Below, piece by piece: positions 49,933-58,980 of a DNA stretch of 64,000 nucleotides. The stretch's first letter is position 1. Each line of letters begins with the position of its first letter. The notes under the pieces are model-generated. The model was not told the DNA's origin. It did not search any database and saw only the letters and a list, made by a program, of their open reading frames with translations. The stretch comes from Pseudomonas bananamidigenes (GTDB taxonomy: Bacteria; Pseudomonadota; Gammaproteobacteria; Pseudomonadales; Pseudomonadaceae), in the NCBI RefSeq assembly GCF_001679645.1, contig NZ_LRUN01000037.1, forward strand, positions 97,894-161,893. Direction: 5' to 3'. Made by a program: the position numbers and the translations under genes.

Positions 49933-50190
49933 CAGGGCGTGCCCACAGTAAATTGCGGCCCCGTCTCACCCCTATCGAAATACGTTGAGGATTGAAGTTG
50001 TTTTCTCCAGATCCATACCGCGTGATGGCTACCGAATCCTTTCGGGGTTCGGCCCTCCGGGCTAAAGCTGTGAGCGCGCCATGCTGCGTTGCGAGACTTG
50101 GCAAGGAAACGACCCTTACCTGCGTCCCGCGCCTTGCCTGGCACGCTCACAGCTTTAACGCGACTCGCAATTTACTGTGGGCACGCCCTG
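49933..50190. repeat. Three-way palindromic element, copy B (upstream of hrpB)
   Basis: Outer arms 49933-49957 and 50166-50190 form a perfect 25-bp inverted repeat unrelated to the arms of copy A. Inside are an interrupted hairpin (about 49969-50049: ACCCC...GGGGT, CGAAA...TTTCG, AGGATT...AATCCT) and a 21-bp hairpin (50061-50081 / 50139-50159, two mismatches). The core has the same constants as copy A, CATGCTGCGTT (50080-50090) and GCCTTGCCTG (50131-50140), around a different inner stem GCGAGAC / GTCCCGC (one mismatch). It ends 10 bp before the hrpB start. Confidence 0.85.
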
Positions 50191-50200
50191 GGGAGCCAGC

Positions 50201-52719
50201 ATGATTTCTTTGCCGATCGATGACGTTTTACCCGCCCTGCGTGAAGCCCTCGCGACACGCCACGAAGCCGTGCTCGAAGCACCGCCCGGCGCCGGTAAAA
50301 CACCCGCGTGCCCTTGGCCCTGCTCAATGAAGCGTGGCTCAACGGGCAGACCATTCTCATGCTCGAACCGCGTCGACTGGCCGCGCGCGCAGCGGCGGAA
50401 CGGCTGGCCAGCGAGCTGGGCGAGAAGGTCGGTGAAACCGTCGGTTATCGCATTCGCCTCGACAGCAAGGTCGGCCCCAATACACGCATCGAAGTGGTCA
50501 CCGAAGGCATTCTCACCCGGCGCTTGCAGGACGACCCGGCGTTGGAAGGCGTGGGCCTGCTGATCTTCGACGAATTTCACGAACGCAGTCTCGACGCCGA
50601 TCTGGCGCTGGCCCTCAGTCTGAACGGTCGCGAGCTGTTTCGAGCTGAACAACCGCTGAAGATTCTGCTGATGTCCGCCACCCTCGAAGGCGAGCGTCTG
50701 GCCGGTTTGCTCGACGACGCGCCGATCCTGCGCAGCGAGGGCCGGATGTTCCCGGTGACGATGCGCTGGGGCCGACCGTTCCAGCCCGGCGAATACATCG
50801 ATCAGCGCGTCACGCAGACGGTGCTCGAAGCCCTGCACGATGAAACCGGCAGCCTCTTGGTGTTCCTGCCGGGGCAGGCGGAAATCCGCCGGGTCCATCA
50901 GCAACTGGCGGACGCCATCGGTGAGCGCAGCGATGTGTTGCTCTGCCCGTTGCACGGCGAACTCGATCTGAATGCCCAGCGCGCCGCCATCGACCCGGCA
51001 CCGCATGGAAAACGCAAAGTGGTGCTGGCCACCAACATCGCCGAGACCAGCCTGACCATCGACGGCGTGCGTGTGGTGATCGACGCCGGACTGGCGCGGG
51101 TGCCGCGTTTCGATCCGGGCAGCGGCATGACTCGCCTCGACACTCAACGCATCTCCAAAGCCAGCGCCACCCAGCGCGCAGGCCGGGCCGGGCGTCTGGA
51201 AGCGGGCGTGTGTTATCGGCTGTGGTCGCAGGATCAGCACGAACAACTGGCGGCCTATGGCAGTGCGGAAATCCTTTCGGCGGATCTCGCCGGACTCGCT
51301 CTGCAACTCGGACGCTGGGGCGTGGCGCCGGGTGATCTGATCTGGCTGGACGTACCGCCCGCCGCCGCTTATGCACAGGCTCAGGATCTGTTGCAGCGCC
51401 TCGGTGCATTGGACGGTGAGACCCTGAATCGCCACGGTCAGGCCATGGCTGAATTGCCGGCACATCCGCGCATCGCTCATTTACTGTTGCGCGGTCAGGC
51501 GTTGGGGTTGGCGAACATGGCGTGTGACGTCGCCGCGTTGCTGGGTGAACGGGATATCTTGCGCGGCGCCGGGGCGGATCTGCACAGCCGTCTGGTGCTG
51601 CTGTCCGGCGAAGAGCGCGCGGCCCGCGGTGCTCAGGGCGGCGTGCAGCGCGCCCGGCAACTGGCGCGGCAATATCGCGGCTTGTTGCGCGGCCAGCCGA
51701 GCCAAGCGGTCAGCGATCCCGACCACCCGCGCTGGCTCGGTGCTCTGCTGGCGCTGGCCTACCCGGATCGCGTCGCTCAGCAGCGGCGAGCCGGTGGTGC
51801 CGAATACCGTCTGGCCAACGGCCGGGCGGCGCTGTTCGCTGAAGCCGACAGCCTGATGAAAGAACCGTGGATCGTGATTGCCGACCTCGGCAGCCGTCAG
51901 GGCCAGCGCGAAGAGCGGATTTATCTGGCGGCGGATTTCGACCCGGCGCTGTTCGATTCAGTGTTGGCCGAGCAGGTGCACACCGTCGATCAACTGGACT
52001 GGGATGAACGTGAAGGCGTGCTGCGCGCCGAGCGTCAGCGCAAGGTCGGCGAACTGATCCTCAGCCGTGAACCGCTGACCGGTCTCGACGAAAACGCTCG
52101 CAGTCAGGCACTGGTCAATCTGGTGCGACGCAAGGGACTTGAGCTGCTGCCGTGGACCCCGGACCTGCGCCAGTGGCAGGCGCGAGTCGCCTTGTTGCGC
52201 CAGCTCGATCTGGACGCCAAAGGCGACAGCCAATGGCCGGATGTCAGCGACGCTACGCTGCTGAAAACCCTTGAAGACTGGCTGATGCCTTATCTGGGCA
52301 AGGTCTCGCGCCTCAGCCATTTCGCCAACCTCGACTTGTCGAGCATCGTGCGTAATCTGCTGCCGTGGCCACTGCCGCAACAGCTCGACGAACAGGCACC
52401 GCATCACTTGAGCGTACCGTCAGGCTCGTCGATTCGCCTCGACTACAGCGAACAACCACCGATTCTCGCGGTGCGTTTGCAGGAGCTGTTCGGCCTCGCC
52501 GACACACCGCGCATCGCCGGCGGCCGGCAAGTGGTCAAGCTGCACCTGCTGTCGCCCGCACGACGTCCGGTGCAGGTCACGCAGGATCTGGCCAACTTCT
52601 GGCGCAGCACTTATGCCGAGGTGAAGAAGGATCTGAAGGGGCGGTATCCGAAGCATTATTGGCCGGATGATCCGCTGGTGGCTGAAGCGACCGCACGGGC
52701 CAAACCGCGGGGTACTTGA
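50201..52719 (+). pseudogene. hrpB: ATP-dependent helicase HrpB (apparent frameshift)
   Basis: From ATG 50201, MISLPIDDVLPALREALATR, reaching Walker A EAPPGAGKT. Then a missing C near 50300-50305 (ACCACCC expected, ACACCC seen) shifts the frame. The rest (VPLALLNEAWL, DEFHERSLDADLAL, MSATLEGERL, TNIAETSLTIDGVRVVID, QRAGRAGRLEAGVCYRLW) is intact to 52719. Repaired length 839 residues, normal for this DEAH-box RNA helicase. HrpB is involved in mRNA processing in some bacteria; role in Pseudomonas poorly defined. The break is likely a sequence error. It ends 3 bp from the lysR gene. Confidence 0.9.
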
Positions 52720-52722
52720 GAG

Positions 52723-53637
52723 TCAGCGGCTGGCCTTCGCCGTCAACTGCTCCCGGCAGTAATCGGCAAACAACTGCGCCGGTTTGGTCAGTTGCCCGCG
52801 CTTGAGCCATGCCGCGACCAGCCCTGAGCCGGTGACGTCTTCGACGATGTCCACGCACACGACTTTCTTGCCATCGTAGGTGCATTCCGAATGCGGGCGG
52901 GTCACCAGGATCGAGAAGCCGAATCCCTGGCCGACCATGCCACGCACCATTTCAATCGACGGCGAGCTGAATTCAATGCGCGGCGACAGTCCGAGTTCTT
53001 CGAACAGGCTGACGAAGTAGGTGCGGCTCGGTTGCACGTCGAGCAGGATCATCGGCTCCAGACACAAATCCCGCAGCGACACTTGCTTGAGCTGAGCGAA
53101 GCGATGATCCGCCGGCAGAAGGGCGTAAGGCCGCTGGGCCGGCATCAGCGGTTCGGTTTCGATGGTGGCGTCGAGGTCGTGCTTGTACAGGATCGCCAGG
53201 TCGAAGGTGCCCGAGGTCAGGCCTTGCACCAGTTCCTGCTGTTCGCCGTCGCGGATGCGGATCTTCACCCCCGGATACAGCGCCGAGAAGCCGGCAATCA
53301 GTTGCGGCAAATAGAGTGGTGCGACGGTTTCGAAACAGCCGATGTCGATCTGCCCGGCCACCACGTCGTTATCGGCAAGGGCGTTCTGTTCGAACTCCTT
53401 GGCCATGCGCAGCAGTTCCTGGGCCTTGCGGAAGAACCGCGCGCCGCTCGGCGTCAGGGACACACCCTGAGCGTGATGGCGGATCAGCAGTTGCACGCCA
53501 AAGCTGTCTTCCAGCCCCTTGATCGCCGTGGAAATCGCCGGTTGCGCGATGTACAGCTTGCGCGAGGCTTCGGCGACGCTGCCGCATTCGACGGTGGTGA
53601 TGAAGTATTTCAACTGACGCAGGTTGTAAGCGGCCAC
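52723..53637 (-). CDS. LysR-family transcriptional regulator
   Basis: 304 residues from GTG 53637 (GAGG six bases upstream; a TTG at 53649 is less likely). HTH in GSVAEASRKLYIAQPAISTAIKGLE, then a periplasmic-binding-like effector domain (GQIDIGCFETVAPLYLPQLI, LLPADHRFAQLKQ). It is divergent from the aldehyde dehydrogenase/aminotransferase/ABC genes, so it likely controls them in response to an unknown inducer. TGTCTGCGAAGACA at 53777-53790 is a candidate operator. Confidence 0.9.
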   Translation of the reverse strand: MAAYNLRQLKYFITTVECGSVAEASRKLYIAQPAISTAIKGLEDSFGVQLLIRHHAQGVSLTPSGARFFRKAQELLRMAKEFEQNALADNDVVAGQIDIGCFETVAPLYLPQLIAGFSALYPGVKIRIRDGEQQELVQGLTSGTFDLAILYKHDLDATIETEPLMPAQRPYALLPADHRFAQLKQVSLRDLCLEPMILLDVQPSRTYFVSLFEELGLSPRIEFSSPSIEMVRGMVGQGFGFSILVTRPHSECTYDGKKVVCVDIVEDVTGSGLVAAWLKRGQLTKPAQLFADYCREQLTAKASR

Positions 53638-53683
53638 GGTGAACCTCAAAGCGAACGGATTTCACATCCAAGCAATTTGTACG

Positions 53684-53716
53684 CCGCCGGCCTCCGTTCT
53701 GTCGGCGGTTTTTTTT
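53684..53716 (+). terminator. Rho-independent terminator in the lysR-aldehyde dehydrogenase gap
   Basis: CCGCCG (53684-53689) and CGGCGG (53703-53708), then eight T. It faces the aldehyde dehydrogenase gene and ends transcripts entering from hrpB across lysR, or acts as a leader attenuator. Confidence 0.8.
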
Positions 53717-53875
53717 GTCCCTGAACAATAGCCCCATACGCGCGCGAGGGGGCCATCGGCTGGTTACCTTTTTTATTGTCTGCGAAGACATTTTTACTGG
53801 TTTTGCCCCGTGCGGGCCTGAGCGACTATCGACTGAAGCTGTTTATAAAAAATAAAAGTCCAGGGAGCATCCACC

Positions 53876-55369
53876 GTGTTCGAACTTGCAGACTGGCAGC
53901 GCAAGGCCGCTGAATTGAGCTATCCGTACCAGGCCGTGATCGACGGCAAGTTGTGTGACGCGCTGTCGGGCCAGACCTTTGCCGCGATCGATCCGGCCAC
54001 CGGCAGGTTTCTGGCTGATGTGGCCGCGTGTGGTGAAGCCGATGTCGATGCGGCGGTGCGCAATGCGCGGCAGGTGTTCGAGGCCGGCATCTGGGCCGGG
54101 CGTTCACCGACCGAGCGCAAGCAAGTGCTGCTGCGTCTGGCGGATCTGATCCTGGCCCATCGCGAAGAACTGGCGCTGCTCGATTCGCTGAACATGGGCA
54201 AACCGGTGATGGACGCTTACAACATCGACGTACCGGGCGCCGCCGGGGTTTTCCGCTGGTACGCCGAAAGCCTCGACAAACTCTACGACCAGGTCGCGCC
54301 GAGCGCCTCGAATGTGTTGGCGACCATCACCCGCGAAGCGCTGGGCGTGGTCGCCGCCGTGGTGCCGTGGAATTTCCCGCTGGACATGGCCGCGTGGAAA
54401 CTCGCCCCGGCGCTGGCGGCGGGCAACTCGGTGATCCTCAAACCCGCCGAGCAATCGCCGTTCTCCGCATTGCGTCTGGCCGAACTGGCGCTGGAGGCCG
54501 GGTTGCCGGCCGGTGTGCTGAACGTGCTGCCGGGGCTCGGCGAGCAGACTGGCAAAGCCCTGGGCCTGCACCCGGATGTCGATTGTCTGGTGTTCACGGG
54601 GTCGACTCAGGTAGGCAAATATTTCATGCAGTACTCCGCGCAGTCGAACCTCAAGCAGGTGTGGCTGGAGTGCGGCGGCAAGAGCGCCAACCTGGTGTTC
54701 GCCGACTGCAATGATCTGGATCTGGCGGCGCAGAAAGCCGCCTTCGGGATCTTCTTCAATCAGGGCGAAGTCTGCTCGGCCAACTCGCGGTTGCTGGTGG
54801 AGCGCTCGATTCATGACGAGTTCATTGAACGGCTGAAAGCGCAGGCCGAACGCTGGCAACCGGGTAATCCGCTGGATCCGACAAGTGCGGCGGGGGCGAT
54901 TGTCGACGCACGTCAGACCGAGAGCATTCTGCGCTTCATCCACCAGGCCGAGCGTGAAGGCGCGACCCGCGTCTGTGGCGGGCAGCAATTGAGCTTCAAC
55001 GGTTCGGACAACTTCATTCAGCCGACGATCTTCACCGACGTGCAGCCGCACATGACCCTGTTTCGCGAAGAAGTGTTCGGCCCGGTGCTGGCGGTGATCC
55101 CGTTCGATGATGAAGCCCACGCCTTGCAACTGGCCAATGACAGCGTCTACGGTCTGGCGGCGTCGCTGTGGACCGATGATCTGCACCGTGCCCATCGGGT
55201 GGCGCGGCAATTGCGAGCCGGTACGGTGTCGGTCAACAGCGTCGATGCGCTGGACGTAACCGTGCCGTTCGGCGGCGGCAAGCAATCGGGTTTCGGCCGC
55301 GATCTGTCGCTGCACTCGTTCGACAAATACACCCAGTTGAAAACCACCTGGTTTCAACTGCGCTCATGA
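53876..55369 (+). CDS. Aldehyde dehydrogenase (PuuC/KauB-like)
   Basis: 497 residues from GTG 53876, with GGGAG upstream. NAD(P)-dependent ALDH: VVPWNFPLDMAAWKLAPALA, E265 in LECGGKSANLV and catalytic C300 in NQGEVCSANSRLL. Most like enzymes oxidising gamma-glutamylaminobutyraldehyde or omega-aminoaldehydes. Together with the downstream class III aminotransferase it can convert a primary amine to an acid: transaminase gives the aldehyde, this enzyme the acid. Substrate is inferred only. Confidence 0.92.
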   Translation: MFELADWQRKAAELSYPYQAVIDGKLCDALSGQTFAAIDPATGRFLADVAACGEADVDAAVRNARQVFEAGIWAGRSPTERKQVLLRLADLILAHREELALLDSLNMGKPVMDAYNIDVPGAAGVFRWYAESLDKLYDQVAPSASNVLATITREALGVVAAVVPWNFPLDMAAWKLAPALAAGNSVILKPAEQSPFSALRLAELALEAGLPAGVLNVLPGLGEQTGKALGLHPDVDCLVFTGSTQVGKYFMQYSAQSNLKQVWLECGGKSANLVFADCNDLDLAAQKAAFGIFFNQGEVCSANSRLLVERSIHDEFIERLKAQAERWQPGNPLDPTSAAGAIVDARQTESILRFIHQAEREGATRVCGGQQLSFNGSDNFIQPTIFTDVQPHMTLFREEVFGPVLAVIPFDDEAHALQLANDSVYGLAASLWTDDLHRAHRVARQLRAGTVSVNSVDALDVTVPFGGGKQSGFGRDLSLHSFDKYTQLKTTWFQLRS

Positions 55370-55401
55370 CAGCCGCTCACAACAAAAAAGGAGATCCGGC
55401 G

Positions 55402-56772
55402 ATGACCACCTCACGTGAAACCCGCGACTACCAAGCCGCCGATGCAGCGCACCACATTCATGCGTTCGTCGACCAGAAGGCCCTCAACGACGAAGGCCCA
55501 CGGGTGATGGTGCGCGGTGAACGCCTGCATCTTTGGGACAACGACGGTCGGCGCTACCTCGACGGCATGTCCGGGCTGTGGTGCACCAACCTCGGTTACG
55601 GGCGCAAGGATCTGAACGCGGCGGCGAGCCGGCAACTGGAGCAGTTGCCGTACTACAACATGTTTTTTCACACCACCCACCCGCAGGTGATCGAACTCTC
55701 CGAGCTGCTGTTCAGCCTGCTGCCGGGGCACTACAGCCACGCGATCTACACCAACTCCGGCTCCGAAGCCAACGAGGTGCTGATCCGCACCGTGCGCCGT
55801 TATTGGCAGGTGTTGGGCAAGCCCGAGAAGAAAGTCATGATCGGTCGCTGGAACGGCTACCACGGTTCGACTCTGGCGGCGACGGCCCTCGGCGGCATGA
55901 AATTCATGCATGAAATGGGCGGGATGATTCCCGACATCGCGCACATCGACGAGCCGTACTTCTTCGCCCACGAAGGCCATCTGACCCCGGCGGAATTCGG
56001 CCTGCGGGCGGCGCAGCAGCTGGAAACGAAAATCCTCGAACTGGGCGCCGACAAGGTCGCCGGTTTCATCGCCGAACCGTTCCAGGGCGCGGGCGGGATG
56101 ATCTTTCCGCCGGAAAGCTACTGGCCGGAAATCCAGCGCATCTGCCGCAAGTACGACGTGCTGTTGTGCGCTGATGAAGTGATTGGCGGCTTCGGTCGCA
56201 CCGGCGAATGGTTCGCCCACGAATACTTCGGTTTCGAGCCGGACACCCTGTCCATCGCCAAGGGTTTGACCTCCGGCTACATCCCGATGGGTGGCTTGAT
56301 TCTGTCGAAAAAAATGGCTGACGTGCTGGTGGAGCAGGGTGGCGTGTTCGCCCACGGCCTGACCTATTCCGGGCACCCGGTGGCGGCGGCGGTGGCGATT
56401 GCCAACCTCAAGGCCCTGCGCGATGAAGGGGTGGTGGCGCGGGTCAAGGATGACATCGGCCCGTACCTGCAACAGTGCCTGCGCGAGGTGTTCGGCAATC
56501 ACCCGTTGGTGGGCGATATTCAGGGCACCGGCATGGTCGCGGCGTTGCAGCTGGCTGAAGACAAAGCGACCCGCAAACGCTTCGTCAATGAAAACGACAT
56601 GGCCTGGCGCTGCCGCACGATCGGTTTTGAAGAGGGGGTGATCATTCGTTCGACCCTGGGGCGGATGATCATGGCGCCGGCGCTGATTGCCAGTCGTGAA
56701 GAGATTGACGAGCTGGTGGGCAAGACCCTGAAAGCGGTTGATCGTACGGCGCAGGAATACGGCCGCCTCTAA
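55402..56772 (+). CDS. Class III omega-aminotransferase (putrescine/polyamine-pyruvate type)
   Basis: 456 residues from ATG 55402. PLP enzyme with YTNSGSEANEVLIRTVRRYW, GRWNGYHGSTLAATALGG, FIAEPFQGAGGMIFPP, DEVIGGFGRTGEWFAHEY and K287 in SIAKGLTSGYIPMGG. It resembles SpuC and other omega-amine:pyruvate aminotransferases. GGAG stands eight bases upstream. The adjacent ABC importer suggests that the amine substrate is taken up from outside. Which amine is unknown (putrescine, taurine-like compounds and beta-alanine are alternatives). Confidence 0.93.
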   Translation: MTTSRETRDYQAADAAHHIHAFVDQKALNDEGPRVMVRGERLHLWDNDGRRYLDGMSGLWCTNLGYGRKDLNAAASRQLEQLPYYNMFFHTTHPQVIELSELLFSLLPGHYSHAIYTNSGSEANEVLIRTVRRYWQVLGKPEKKVMIGRWNGYHGSTLAATALGGMKFMHEMGGMIPDIAHIDEPYFFAHEGHLTPAEFGLRAAQQLETKILELGADKVAGFIAEPFQGAGGMIFPPESYWPEIQRICRKYDVLLCADEVIGGFGRTGEWFAHEYFGFEPDTLSIAKGLTSGYIPMGGLILSKKMADVLVEQGGVFAHGLTYSGHPVAAAVAIANLKALRDEGVVARVKDDIGPYLQQCLREVFGNHPLVGDIQGTGMVAALQLAEDKATRKRFVNENDMAWRCRTIGFEEGVIIRSTLGRMIMAPALIASREEIDELVGKTLKAVDRTAQEYGRL

Positions 56773-56781
56773 CCCCCCCCG

Positions 56782-56812
56782 GATCGTTCCCACGCGGAGC
56801 GTGGGAAGGATC
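56782..56812. repeat. Short palindromic repeat GATCGTTCCCACGC type
   Basis: GATCGTTCCCACGC (56782-56795) and GCGTGGGAAGGATC (56799-56812) form a near-perfect hairpin. It is related to the longer repeat at the end of the window. Confidence 0.8.
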
Positions 56813-56822
56813 TCGGAACCCC

Positions 56823-56917
56823 TTCGCGAGCAGGCTCGCTCCCACAGTGGACCAGCGTCGTACACAAAATTTGTGGGCGATAACGTCCCCCTGTGGGAGC
56901 GAGCCAGCTCGCGATTG
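56823..56917. repeat. REPIN of the GCTCGCTCCCACAG type
   Basis: CGCGAGCAGGCTCGCTCCC from 56825 and the inverted CTGTGGGAGCGAGCCAGCTC at 56891 flank 43 bp, a REP doublet. The single REP at 46516 is the same type. Confidence 0.9.
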
Positions 56918-57188
56918 CGTCAGTCGATTCACCACTGTTTTTGCTGTCTTGCACTCCCTCCGTGCCCCCCCGCCCGACGCGCCCTTTCGTGGTGCGCACT
57001 ACCCAGTTTTTTCATCGTTCGCGTCTAACTATTTCCTCGTTTTCCTGACGCCGGGCCTGGGTCAACATCGATTTCGCCAGCCAAGGCATTGCCTGCCAGA
57101 GTCCGACAGAGACCGCAGCGTGCAATCGCGACACCCCGGCCGGCCGTACTGCCCATGACAACTAAATCAACAGCGTTGGGAGTGCTCC

Positions 57189-58166
57189 ATGAACAAGTCC
57201 TTGTTTACCCGTCTTGCATGTCCTCTGGCGATTTCCGCCCTTTCGGTCACCGGCGCCCAGGCCGGCACCTTGTCGATCGGCCACACCACGTGGGTCGGTT
57301 ACGGCACCCTGTATCTGGCCCAGGATCTGGGTTACTTCAAGGAAAACGGCCTGACCGTCGAATTGCCGGTAGTCGAGGAAGCCTCGATGTACATGGCCGC
57401 TCAGGCGTCCGGGCAATTGTCCGGCTCGGCTTCGACCATCGACGAAGTGCTCAAGTACCGCCCGCAGTTCTGCTTCAAGGCCGTGGCCGCGCTGGATGAC
57501 AGCCATGGTGGCGACGGCGTGCTGGTCGGCAAAAACGTCAAGAGCCTGCAGGAACTCAAGGGCCAGGCCGTGGCCGTCAACGAGGGTTCGACCTCGCAGT
57601 TCTGGCTTTCGTATCTGCTGAAAAAGAACGGCATGCGCATGAGCGACATCACCGTGCAGAACATGACCGCCGACGATGCCGCCACCGCGTTCATCGCCGG
57701 TCGCGTACCGGCTGCCGTGACCTGGGAACCGCATCTGTCGATGGTGCGCGACAAGCAGCAGGGCAAGGTGCTGGTCGACAGCAGCAGTACGCCGGGCGTG
57801 ATCGTCGACGTGGTGGCGCTCAACTGCACGGTGATCGAGAAACAGCCGGAAGACGTCAAGGCGCTGGTTGCCGGTCTCTATAAAGCGGTGCAATACACCA
57901 AGGACCATCCACAGAAAGCCTACGAAATCATGGCCAGGGGTGTCGGCGGTTACCTGTCCGATCCGAAGGAGCTGGCCGCCGCCGCGCAAGGCGTGCGTTT
58001 CTACGATCAGGCCATGAGCGAGAAGCTGCTGGGCAAACCGGGCGCGCCGGGTGACAGCGCTCCGCTGATCAAACTGGCCAACGAAACCGCCAGCGAATTG
58101 CAGGGCAAGCCCTACAACGTCAGCAACGACGATCTGGTAGACAACCGTTTCGTCAGCCCGCTCTAG
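57189..58166 (+). CDS. ABC transporter substrate-binding protein (NMT1/SsuA-like)
   Basis: 325 residues with a signal peptide (MNKSLFTRLACPLAISALSV, cleavage near AQAG). NMT1/THI5-like fold of the nitrate/sulfonate/taurine group: HTTWVGYGTLYLAQDLGYFKEN, QASGQLSGSASTIDEVLKYR, AVNEGSTSQFWLSYLL, AAVTWEPHLS. Delivers ligand to the permease encoded 10 bp downstream. Similar proteins appear in aliphatic amine, sulfonate and urea-carboxylase contexts, so ligand identity is open. Confidence 0.9.
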   Translation: MNKSLFTRLACPLAISALSVTGAQAGTLSIGHTTWVGYGTLYLAQDLGYFKENGLTVELPVVEEASMYMAAQASGQLSGSASTIDEVLKYRPQFCFKAVAALDDSHGGDGVLVGKNVKSLQELKGQAVAVNEGSTSQFWLSYLLKKNGMRMSDITVQNMTADDAATAFIAGRVPAAVTWEPHLSMVRDKQQGKVLVDSSSTPGVIVDVVALNCTVIEKQPEDVKALVAGLYKAVQYTKDHPQKAYEIMARGVGGYLSDPKELAAAAQGVRFYDQAMSEKLLGKPGAPGDSAPLIKLANETASELQGKPYNVSNDDLVDNRFVSPL

Positions 58167-58176
58167 GAGACTGCTC

Positions 58177-58980
58177 ATGTTCAAGCGCAATTCATGGCTG
58201 AGCCGCTGCATCACGCCGAAGACCGGATTGCCGGTGCCGGTGGTGTGGAGCGCCAGCGGTCTGGCCTGGGTGTTGCTGGTCGGCCTGTGGGCCGGATTGT
58301 CCTACGGCGGCATCGTGCCGGGTATGTTCCTGCCGACGCCCGGTGCGGTGGTCGAAGCGGCGCTGCGCCTGAGTCGCGACGGCACCCTCGGCCAGCATGT
58401 CTGGGCCAGTGTCGAAGTGGTGATGGTCGGCTTCATCGTCTCGTCGCTGGTGGCGGTGCCGCTGGGCCTGCTGATGGGCAGCTTCCGCATCGTCCAGGCA
58501 TTCCTCGAACCGATGGTCAATTTCATCCGCTACCTGCCGGTGACCTCGTTTGTGCCGCTGTTCATCCTGTGGATCGGCATCGGTCTGGAGCAGCGGGTGT
58601 CGGTGATCATTTTCGGTGTGTTCTTCCAGCAACTGGTGATGGTTGCGGACGTGTCCAAAGGCATTTCCAAGGACTTGATCAATGCCTCTTACACCCTCGG
58701 TTCCAACCGGCGTGACGCGGTGCTGCATGTGATCGCCCCGGCGTCGTTGCCCGGTGTACTCGACACCTTGCGGGTGACCATGGGCTGGGCCTGGACCTAT
58801 CTGGTGGTGGCCGAACTGGTCGCCGCATCCAGTGGCCTCGGTTACTTGAGCCTCAAGGCCATGCGCGGCTTTCAGGTCGACGTGATTTTTCTCGCCATCG
58901 CGATCATCGGCCTGCTCGGCCTGGTCACCGATCAACTGTTCCGCTTCTTGCGTTTGAGGATTGCCGCATGGGCTCAGTAA
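58177..58980 (+). CDS. ABC transporter permease
   Basis: 267 residues, about six membrane segments, with the binding-protein-dependent transport EAA-like loop GISKDLINASYTLGSNRRDAV and downstream VIAPASLPGVLDTLR. SsuC/TauC-type permease. Its end overlaps the ATPase gene by 13 bp, so it is translated with it. Confidence 0.92.
   Translation: MFKRNSWLSRCITPKTGLPVPVVWSASGLAWVLLVGLWAGLSYGGIVPGMFLPTPGAVVEAALRLSRDGTLGQHVWASVEVVMVGFIVSSLVAVPLGLLMGSFRIVQAFLEPMVNFIRYLPVTSFVPLFILWIGIGLEQRVSVIIFGVFFQQLVMVADVSKGISKDLINASYTLGSNRRDAVLHVIAPASLPGVLDTLRVTMGWAWTYLVVAELVAASSGLGYLSLKAMRGFQVDVIFLAIAIIGLLGLVTDQLFRFLRLRIAAWAQ

Larger units (their letters stand above)
56773..57188. other. Intergenic region with palindromes, aminotransferase-ABC gap
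   Basis: 416 bp. It holds the hairpin at 56782-56812 and a REPIN at 56823-56917. The remaining 270 bp have no gene or clear promoter; GGGAG eleven bases before the ABC gene serves as its ribosome site. Confidence 0.7.

Noticed and set aside
56773..57188. CRISPR array suggested by repeated GTGGGAGCGAG strings
   Set aside because: Only two inverted copies with one spacer; this is a REPIN, not direct repeats.
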